Origin: Prochilodus magdalenae | Lineage: Eukaryota > Chordata > Actinopteri > Characiformes > Prochilodontidae | DNA length: 64,000 nucleotides | NCBI GenBank assembly: GCA_024036415.1 | Contig: JAMWET010006553.1 | Span: forward strand, 91,165 to 155,164 | Direction of reading: 5' to 3' | Shown: positions 55,809-64,000 of the stretch, in pieces | How positions within the stretch are numbered: position 1 is the stretch's first letter | Layout: each line of letters starts with the position of its first letter | Made by a program: the position numbers and the translations under genes | The notes under the pieces: model-generated | Seen by the model: only the letters and a program-made list of their open reading frames with translations | Database searches by the model: none | What the model was told of the DNA's origin: nothing

Positions 55809-58800
55809 ATGTGGACGCTTATCCTTCTCATGGCCAGTTTATGTACAGGTGAGTTGCACGGTTACTGCTTACTTGTTATCCTAAGACGATTTCAGTAGGT
55901 TATTTTAGGCTTATATTTCAGGTGGTGGTACGGTGGTCCACCTGGGTGGGTGAGACTGACTCAAGGCTCAGCTCTTTCTCTTAGGGCAGTGGTGTGCACA
56001 AGTTTTGGGGGTGGGATCTGTTATCAGAAATGGAATACAGTATAGAACGATGTTTTCATGAGTGTAGGTTTCACCGTGCTCTCGTTAGCTACGAATAAGC
56101 CTTACCCGGAGCATCTCGTCTTCTGTTAGAGGCTGCCAGTGCCATGTTTCCTCAAAAGCCCAGAACAAACAAACCACGCACCGACTTAAGAGAGTGACTT
56201 TCGCCTTCATGTTTTTATGTTGAAGCAGCAGCTTGAATTTGGTGACGCTATAGCAACGGCTGAAAGAAGAAGTGTTAGTGTCTGTGCTGGAGAACCATTT
56301 TGAATTGTGAGCAGTTTGTGTGGATTTCTGGTCCATCATCCATCAAATAAGCCTTGCAATGTAAATTTGCCACGGCTTTACTTTGGTGATCCCAAAGTGG
56401 GGGTTGTACCACAGAGACACAAGAGCCTGAGCAGTAAATCAAAGAACTCCTACAATCCTAGCCAAAGACTGAGGTAGGCGAGGAAGGAACAACGCCAGGG
56501 ATGTCCCAGTGAAGATGGTGGGAAATGCAATGTGAGGCCCAGCAGCAAAGTATGGTTAGCGAGGACCTGTCGATGTAGCTGCGTGGACTAGGTCTGGAAA
56601 CCCATATTTTGACAGATTGAAAATCATACTTATTATTTATTAAGACTGTGAAAGAGTGAATTCTACATTTAGGGCATTGGGGTTATTTGTATTACAGGTA
56701 GGCGTATGTAGTGTTGTTGGTGGCTTAGTCGCACACATGGGGTGGTAGCAGTGTTGTCTGCTGAGCTACACCAACCACAGACATTTACAACAACCTCAAA
56801 CCACTTCTGGAATTTAAACCCAGGATCTCCTGTTTACTAGACAGAGCATTGAGCAACTAAGCCACACCTTTTCACAAACACTTCTATGAGCCGAATGTAA
56901 ATAGCAAACTAAGGATGGCTATGGTGTGAGGTGTGTACAGAGTGAGGGAGAGAGGGTTTGGTGTGAGGTGTGTACAGAGTGAGGGAGGGAGGGTTTGGTG
57001 TGAGGTGTGTACAGAGTGAGTGAGAGAGGGTTTGGTGTGAGGTGTGTACAGAGTGAGTGAGAGAGGGTTTGGTGTGAGGTGTGTACAGAGTGAGTGAGAG
57101 AGGGTTTGGTGTGAGGTGTGTACAGAGTGAGTGAGAGAGGGTTTGGTGTGAGGTGTGTACAGAGTGAGTAAGAGAGGGTTTGGTGTGAGGTGTGTACAGA
57201 GTGAGTGAGAGAGGGTTTGGTGTGAGGTGTGTACAGAGTGAGGGAGAGAGGGTTGGGTGTGAGGTGTGTACAGAGCGAGTGAGAGAGGGTTTGGTGTGAG
57301 GTGTGTACAGAGTGAGTGAGAGATGTTTTGGTGTGAGGTGTGTACAGAGTGAGTGAGAGAGGGTTTGGTGTGAGGTGTGTACAGAGTGAGTGAGAGAGGG
57401 TTTGGTGTGAGGTGTGTACAGAGTGACGTGGAGAGGGTTTGGGTGTGAGGTGTGTACAGAGTGAGGGAGAGCGGGTTTGGTGTGAGGTTGTGTACAGAGT
57501 GAGGGAGAGAGGGTTTGGGTGTCGAGGTGGTGTACAGAGTGTAGTGAGAGAGGGTTTTGGTGTGTAGGTGTGTACAGAGTGAGTGAGAGAGGGGTTTGGA
57601 CTTGTGAGGTGTGTACAGAGTGAGTGAGGAGCGGGTTGAGGTGTGAGGTGTGTACAGAGCGGAGGGGGGGGGAGAGTTGGGGGTTTGGTGTGAGGTGTGT
57701 ACAGAGTGAGGGAGAGAGGGCTTTGGTTGTGGAGGTGTGTACAGAGTGAGGGGAGAGAGGGTTTGGTGTGAGGTGTGTACGGAGACGCCGTGAGAGAGGG
57801 TTTTGGTGTGAGGGTGTGTACGGAGCGAGGGAGAGAGGGTTTGGTGTGAGGTGTTTGGTTGTGTACAGAGCGAGGGAGAGCGGGTTTTGGTGTTGAGGTG
57901 TGTACAGTGAGTGAGGGAGAGAGGGTTTGGTGTGAGGTGTGTACAGAGTGAGGGAGAGAGGTTTGGTGTGAGGTGTGAACAGAGCGAGTGAGAGAGGGTT
58001 TGGTGTGAGGTGTGTACAGAGCGCGAGTGAGAGAAGGTTTTGGGTGAGGTGTGTACGCAGAAGCGAGGGAGAGCGGGTTTTTTTTGGTGTGAAGGGTGTG
58101 TACAGAGTGAGTGAGAGAGGGTGTGGTGTGAGGTGTGTACAGAGCGAGGGAGAGAGGGTTTGGTGTGAGGTGTGTACATAGAGCTCGAGGGTGTGCGGGT
58201 TTGGTGTGAGGGTGTACAGAGTGAGGGAGAGAGGGTTTTGGTGTGAGGTGTGTACAGAGGGAGGGAGAGAGGGTTTGGTGTGTGGTGTGAGGTGTGTACC
58301 CCATCTACAGAGTGAGGGAGAGAGGGTTTGGTGTTAGGTGTGTAAACAGAGTGAGTGAGAGCGGGTTGAAAGGGGGGGTTGGTGTGAGGTGTGTACAGAG
58401 TGAGTGAGAGAGGGTTTTGGTGTGAGGTGTGTACCAGAGTGAGGGAGAGAGGGTTTGGTGTGAGCGTGTGTACACAGCAGCGTAAGGAGAGAGAGGGTTT
58501 GGTGTGAGGTGTGTTACAGAGTGAGGGAGCCAACCAACATAGAGGGGTTTGGTGTGAGGTGTGTACAGAGTGAGTGAGAGCCGGTTTTGGTGTGAGGTGT
58601 CGATGTACAGAGTGGAGGGAGAGAGGGTTTTGGTGTGAGGTGTGTACAGAGTGAGTGAGAGCGGGTTTTGGTGTGAGGTGTGTACAGAGTGGAGGTGAGA
58701 GAGGGTTTGGTGTGAGGTGTGTACAGGAGTGAGTCGAGAGCGGGTTTGGGTGTGAGGTGTGTACAGAGTGAGGGAGAGAGGTGGGTAGGTGTGAGGTGTG

Positions 58801-61800
58801 TACAGAGTGAGGGAGAGAGGGTTTGGTGTGAGGTGTGAACAGAGTGAGTGGAGGGAGGTTTGAGTGTGAGGTGTGTACAGAGTGAGGGAGAGAGGGTTTG
58901 GTGTGAGGTGTGTACAGAGTGAGGGAGAGAGGGTTTGGTGTGAGGTGTGAGGTGTGTACAGAGTGAGGGAGAGAGGGTTTGGTGTTAGGTGTGTACAGAG
59001 TGAGTGAGAGCGGGTTTGGTGTGAGGTGTGTACAGAGTGAGTGAGAGAGGGTTTGGTGTGAGGTGTGTACAGAGTGAGGGAGGGAGGGGTTTTGGTGTGA
59101 GGTGTGTACAGAGTGAGTCTGAGAGAGGGTTTTGGTGTGAGGTGTGTACAGAGTGAGGGAGAGAGGGTTTGTGTGTGAGGTGTGTACAGAGTGAGTGTGT
59201 GAGGGTTTGGGTGTGAGGTGTGTACAGAGTGAGGGAGAGAGGGTTTGGTGTGTGAGGTGTGTACAGAGTGAGTGAGAGAGGGTTTGGTGTGAGGTGTGTA
59301 ACACAGAGTGAGTGAGTGTGTGGGGTTTGGTGTGAGGTGTGTACAGAGTGAGGGAGAGAGGGTTTGGTGTGAGGTGTGTACAGAGTGAGTGAGAGAGGGT
59401 TTGGTGTGAGGTGTGTACAGAGTGAGTGAGAGAGGGTTTGGTGTGAGTGTGTACAGAGCGAGGGAGAGAGGGTTTGGTGTTGAGGTGTGTACAGAGTGAG
59501 GGAGAGAGGGTTTGGTGTGAGGTGTGTACAGAGTGAGGGAGAGAGGGTTTGGTGTGAGGTGTGTGCAGAGTTGAGTGGTGGGAGAGCGGGTTTGGTGTGA
59601 GGTGTGTACAGAGCGAGTGAGAGATGGTTTTGGTGTGAGGTGTGTACAGAGTGAGGGAGAGAGGGTTTGGTGTGAGGTGTGTACAGAGTGAGGGAGATGA
59701 GGGTTTGGTGTGAGGTGTGTACAGAGTGAGGGAGAGAGGGTTTGGTGTGAGGTGTGTACACAGAGTGAGTGTGAGTAGGGGGGTTTGGTGTGAGGTGTGT
59801 ACAGAGTGAGTGAGAGAGGGTTTTGGTGTGAGTGTGTGTACAGGGTTGGGAGTGAGTGAGAGAGGCGGGTTTGGTGTGAGGTGTGTACAGAGTGAGTGAC
59901 GAGAGGGTTTGGTGTGAGGTGTGTACAGAGTGAGTGAGAGAGGGTTTGGTGTGAGGTGTGTACCGAGTGAGTTAGAGAGGTTTGGTGTGAGGTTTTGTGT
60001 GTACAGAGTGAACCGTGAGAGAGGGTTTTGGTGTGAGGTGTGTACAGAGTGAGCGAGAGAGGGTTTGGTGTGGAGGTGTGTACAGAGTGAGTGAGAGAGG
60101 GTTTGGTGTGAGGGTGTGTACAGAGTGAGTGGAGAGAGAGGGTTGGTGTGAGGTGTGTACAGAGTGAGGGGAGATCGAGGGTTTGGTGTGAGGTGTGTAC
60201 ACTGTGAGGGAGAGAGGGGTTTGGTGTGAGGTGTGTACAGAGTGAGTGAGAGAGGGTTTGGTGTGAGGTGTGTACAGAGAGTGAGTGAGAGAGGGTCTTT
60301 GGTGTGAGGTGTGGTACAGAGTGAGGGAGAGAGGGTTTGGTGTGAGGTGTGTACAGAGTGAGGGAGAGAGGGTTTGGTGTGAGGTGTGTACGATAGAGTG
60401 AGGAGAGAAGGGTTTGGTTGTGAGGTGTGTACAGAGTGAGGGAGAGAGGGGTTTGGTGTGAGTGTGTGTACAGAGTGAGTGAGAGAGGGTTTTGGTGTGA
60501 GGTGTGTACAGAGTGAGTGAGAGAGGTTTGGTGTGAGGGTGTACAGAGATGGTGGGTTTGTGTGAGGTGTGTACAGAGTGAGGGAGAGAGGGTTTGGTGT
60601 GAGGTGTGTACAGAGTGAGGGAGAGAGGGTTTTGGTGTGAGGTGTGTACCGAGTGGAGGAGAGAGGGTTTGGTGTGAGGTGTGTACAGAGTGAGTGAGAG
60701 AGGGTTTGGGGGGGGGGGGTGTGAGGTGTGTACAGAGTGAAGGAGAGGAGGGGTTTGGTGTGAGGTGTGTACAGAGTGAGTGAGAGGGTTTGGTGTGAGG
60801 TGTGTACAGAGTGAGTGAGAGAGGGTTTGGTGTGAGGTGTGTACAGAGTGATGGAGGTGGGGTTTGGGGTGTGAGGTGTGTACAGAGTGAGTGAGGAGAG
60901 AGGGTTTGGTGTGAGGTGTGTACAGAGTGAGGGGAGAGAGGGTTTTTGGTGTGAGGTGTGTACAGAGTGAGGGAGAGCGGGCGTTTGGTGTGAGGTGTGT
61001 ACAGAGTGAGGGGAGAGAGGGGGTTTGGTGTGAGGTAGTGGTTTCTAGAGTGAGTGAGAAGAGGGTTTGGTGTGAGGTGTGTACAGAGTGAGTGAGAGAG
61101 GGTTTGGTGTGAGGTGTGTACAGAGTGATGGGAGATGTTGGTTTGGTGTGAGGTGTTGTACAGAGTGAGGGAGAGAGGGTTTGGTGTGAGGCTGTGTACA
61201 GAGGTGAGTGTGTGAGGGTTTGGTGTGAGGTGTGTACAGAGGTGAGTGTGTGAGGGTTTGGTGTGAGGTGTGTACAGAGTGAGGGGAGAGAGGGGTTTGG
61301 TGTAAGGTGTGGACAGAAGTGAGGGAGAGAGGGTTTGGTGTGATGGTGTTGTACAGAGTGAGTGTGTGAGCAGGGTTTGGTGTGAGGTGTGTACAGAGTG
61401 AGTGTGTAGAGGGTTTGGTGTGAGGTGTGTGTACAGAGTGAGTGAGAGAGGGTTTTGGGTGTGAGGTGTGTACAGAGTGAGGGAGAGAGGGTTTGGTGTG
61501 AGGTGTGTACAGAGTGAGGGTGTGAGGGTTTGGTGTGTAGGTGTTGTACAGAGTTGAGGGAGAGACGGTTTTGGTGTGAGGTGTGTACTAGAGTGATTGT
61601 GTGAGGGTGCTTTGGTGTGATTGTGTTTAACAGAGTGAGTGAGAGTTTGTGTGAGGGTTTGGTGAGTGAGAGTGTGTACAGGAGTGAGTGAGAGAGAGCG
61701 GTTTTGGTGTGAGGTGTGTACCGAGTGAGATGTGTGAGGGTTTGGTGTGTACAGGTTGTGTAGAGAGTGTGGTGAGAGAGGGAGTTGAGAGTTGTTTGGG

Positions 61801-63366
61801 TGTTGGTACCACAGAGTGAGTGGAGGGTGGGTTTGGTGTGAGGTGTGTACAGAGTGAGTGAGAGAGTTTGGGTTTTGGTGTGAGATGTGTGTCCAGAGTG
61901 AGGGAGAGCGGGTTTTGTGTGAGGTGTGTACAGAGTGAGTGAGTGTGGGTTGTGTGTGCGGTGGGTAGTGTGTGAGTGAGGGAGGGTTTGGTGTGAGGTG
62001 TGTACAGAGTGAGTGAGAGAGGGTTTGGTGTGAGGTGTGTACAGAGTGAGTGAGGGAGGGTTTGGTGTGAGGTGTGTACAGAGTGAGGGAGAGAGGGTTT
62101 GGTGTGAGGTGTGTACAGAGTGAGGGAGAGCGTGTTTGGTGTGAGGTGTGTACACGAGTGAGGGAGAGAGAGGTTTTGGTGTGAGGTGTGGTACCACAGA
62201 GTGAGTGAGAGAGGGTTTGGTGTGAGTGTGTGTACAGAGTGAGTGAGGGGGGTTTGGTGTGAGGTGTGTACAGAGTGAGTGGAGAGAGGTTTTGGTGTGG
62301 AGGTGTCTACAGAGTGAGGTGAGAGAGGGTTTGGTGTGAGGTGTGTACAGAGTCAGTGATAGCGGGTGTGGTGTGAGGAGTGAACAGAGTGAGGGGAGGG
62401 AGAGAGAGTTTGGTGTGAGGTGTGTACAGAGTGCGTGAGAGAGGGTTTTGGTGTGAGGTGTAGGTACAGAGTGAGTGAGGAGTGAGGTTTGGTGTGAGGT
62501 GAGTACAGAGTGAGGGAGAGAGGGTTTGGTGTGAGGTGTGTACAGGGAGAGTGAGGGAGAGAGGGTTTGGTGTGAGGTGTGTACAGAGTGAGTGAGGGTG
62601 GGTTTGGTGTGAGGTGTGTACAGAGTGAGGGAGAGAGAGTTTGGTGTGAGGTGTGTACAGAGTGAGGGAGAGAGGGTTTGGTGTGAGGTGTGTACAGAGT
62701 GAGTGAGGGTGGGTTTGGTGTGAGGTGTGTACAGAGTGAGGGAGAGAGGGTTTGGTGTGAGGTGTGTACAGAGTGAGTGAGAGAGGGTTTGGTGTGAGGT
62801 GTGTACAGAGTGAGTGAGGGTGGGTTTGGTGTGAGGTGTGTACAGAGTGAGTGAGAGAGAGTTTGGTGTGAGGTGTGTACAGAGTGAGGGAGAGAGGGTT
62901 TGGTGTTAGGTGTGTACAGAGTGAGGGAGAGAGGGTTTGGTGTGAGGTGTGTACAGAGTGAGTGTGTGCGGGTTTGGTGTGAGGTGTGTACAGAGTGAGA
63001 GAGAGAGGGTTTGATCTGTGATCTGTTTTACAGCTGGAGTCAGTGCTGTAACTACAGTAAATGGATACAGAGGACACTCAGCTGAGATTAGATGTTCCTA
63101 CGAGTCTGGATATGAAAGCTACATGAAGTATCTCTGTAGAGGAGAATGTTCTACTCTACCCTGGGGAAATAAAGACATCCCTGTTCAGTCTGGATCTACT
63201 GCTGAAGGTCAGAGGTTCTCTCTGCATGACGACACAGCAGCCAGAGTCTTCACCATCACCATCACTGATCTGAGACCAGAGGATGCAGGAAAATACTGGT
63301 GTGTGATACAGAGGGCTAAACCGCTTCCTGATCTCTACACAGAGGTTCTATTACAGGTTAAAGTGG
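55809..63366 (+). CDS. G9: CD300/pIgR-like receptor, 5' part only (leader and V exon)
   Basis: Two exons are inside the window: 55809-55848 (leader MWTLILLMASLCTG, donor GTGAGT) and 63034-63366 (V exon, acceptor tttacag, donor GTGAGT). The V domain has AEIRCSYE and KYWCVI for the main disulfide and KYLCRGEC for the extra pair, plus an insertion (LPWGNKD) in the C'-region and an LHDDTAARVFTITI strand typical of pIgR/CD300 domains. Stalk, membrane and tail exons must lie beyond 64000, so it cannot be said whether the receptor is inhibitory, activating or secreted. Intron 1 is 7.2 kb, by far the longest leader intron of the cluster, because of a minisatellite that reaches almost to the acceptor. 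Confidence 0.85.
56305..56600 (+). mobile_element. LTR-retrotransposon fragment, copy 2
   Basis: It parallels the copy at 54535-54940: 'ttctggtccatcatccatca', 'ttggtgatcccaaagtgggg' and 'ccacagagacacaagagcct'. It lies inside G9 intron 1, so the two copies flank the leader exon. Confidence 0.45.
56661..56875 (-). mobile_element. Two abutting degenerate tRNA-SINE heads, minus strand
   Basis: 56661-56778 resembles the SINE at 10270-10475 with an internal deletion. 56790-56875 is a second tRNA-like head whose minus strand has TGGCTTAGTTG (box A) and GGGTTTAAATTCC (box B). They lie just left of the G9 minisatellite. Confidence 0.55.
56918..63015. repeat. 37-bp minisatellite, about 6.1 kb, in G9 intron 1
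   Basis: About 160 copies of a 37 bp unit: 'ggtgtgaggtgtgtacagag' followed by 'tgagtgagagagggttt'. The unit has no stop on the minus strand, so very long minus-strand frames (up to about 800 codons) arise by chance; they show a 37-residue periodicity of 'HTSHQTL...' type and are not proteins. The + strand is G-rich and C-poor. Units at both edges are clean, while the interior (about 57425-62560) has dense one-base indels and short junk insertions. The last unit stops about 20 bp before the V-exon acceptor. Confidence 0.97.
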
Positions 63367-63689
63367 GTGAGTAACAGTTCAAAACTTCAAACAAGTTCTT
63401 ATATGCAAATTATTCATGTTATATGTATATTCAAACATATTTGCTGTGTGTATTAATCATATTAAACACTTCCTGCTTTGTGATGTCATCTCTTTAAACA
63501 GCATTGTATGTAATCAGCATCAGTAGAGTGTTTATTTACTGTTTACTTTTATATATAAAAATAAAAGTCAAAGAAAACAATTATTACTGAAGATATGTAG
63601 CTCCCCTATACTTTGTGTATCTTGTAACACTTCACTGGTCCAACTGTATCACAGCTCCTGACGCATAACAGGACACTCTCTGTAGGTGG

Positions 63690-63930
63690 TACAGGTACAG
63701 ACTTATGTAGTCCATCTGTTTCCTCTGTGTACTGTTTACCCTGTTCTTCCATGAAGTCAGGATCCCACAGGACCATACCACAGACCAGGTAGGATGTGGG
63801 TGATGGATCAATTTCTCGAGCCTGCAGTGACGACTGCGTGGTGGTGGTGTGTTTAGTGTGTGTGGTGCTGGTGTGAGTGGATCAGACAAGAGTGTTTTTA
63901 AACACTGTTTCACTCACTTTCCCTCATAAG
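63690..63930 (+). mobile_element. Interspersed repeat in G9 intron 2
   Basis: Second copy of the repeat at 49840-50000, here longer: 'ctgtgtactgtttaccctgt' and 'gtgtgtggtgctggtgtgag', then 'tttttaaacactgtttcact'. There is no coding sequence. Confidence 0.6.
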
Positions 63931-64000
63931 ACACTCCCTACCTTGCTGCTCCACCTTGTTAGAGGACAGTCAGAGACATAGCTCATCTGTCTGCTGCACA

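Noticed and set aside
56884..63077. Very long minus-strand open reading frames (806, 741, 461, 258, 256 codons)
   Set aside because: They are translations of the 37 bp minisatellite, whose complement has no stop codon in any frame. The composition follows the repeat, and there is no start context, splice structure or domain.

Overview
The window looks like nuclear DNA from a ray-finned (teleost) fish. It has introns with GT-AG borders, tRNA-derived SINEs, Tc1/mariner-type transposon fossils, long minisatellites and microsatellites, and no operons. The species cannot be fixed from the sequence; the repeat content resembles otophysan fishes, which is an impression only. Every protein-coding gene I can support belongs to one family: single V-type Ig-domain receptors of the CD300 / CMRF35-like / pIgR-like group.

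Nine genes lie head to tail on the + strand, numbered here by position: G1 3796-9559, G2 11430-12696, G3 15689-16735, G4 19538-22569, G5 24753-27399, G6 30009-34123, G7 38125-41926, G8 45806-51326, and G9 from 55809, cut by the right window edge. Each opens with a 37 or 40 nt leader exon that ends in phase 1, then a 321-378 nt V exon. G1 and G4-G8 continue with proline/Ser/Thr-rich stalk exon(s), a transmembrane exon and a cytoplasmic tail with several tyrosine motifs (ITIM/ITSM type), so they look like inhibitory leukocyte receptors. G2 and G3 stop after a short third exon with no membrane segment and look secreted. Three relics (2290-2540, 13658-13935, 16420-16560) record dead copies. All eight complete models join in frame from ATG to stop (304, 152, 158, 347, 307, 343, 269 and 344 residues).

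The genes are mosaics. G3 and G4 share the promoter, leader and V exon. G4 and G5 share the TM and tail exons. G5 and G6 share the promoter, leader, V and first stalk exon. G7 and G8 share an almost identical V exon inside otherwise different genes. G1 and G7 share the tail type. Crossover points fall in introns or at the edge of the V exon, and the phase-1 exons make such exchange harmless to the frame.

The rest of the window is repeats. There are minisatellites at 1-1330 (62 bp units), 2880-3410, 21370-21840, 32590-33150, 34196-35665 (31 bp) and 56918-63015 (37 bp, about 6.1 kb, inside intron 1 of G9). There is a roughly 1 kb fold-back element with an 8 bp target duplication (5483-6493) and a solo LTR with a 5 bp target duplication (51781-52188). 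At least two Tc1/mariner-like families, three or more tRNA SINE copies and several degenerate interspersed repeats are also present. Upstream of several genes there are recognisable promoter elements: octamer plus TATA at G2, AP-1/NF-kB-like/TATA at G3 and G4, and ETS/PU.1-like sites at G7, G8 and G9.
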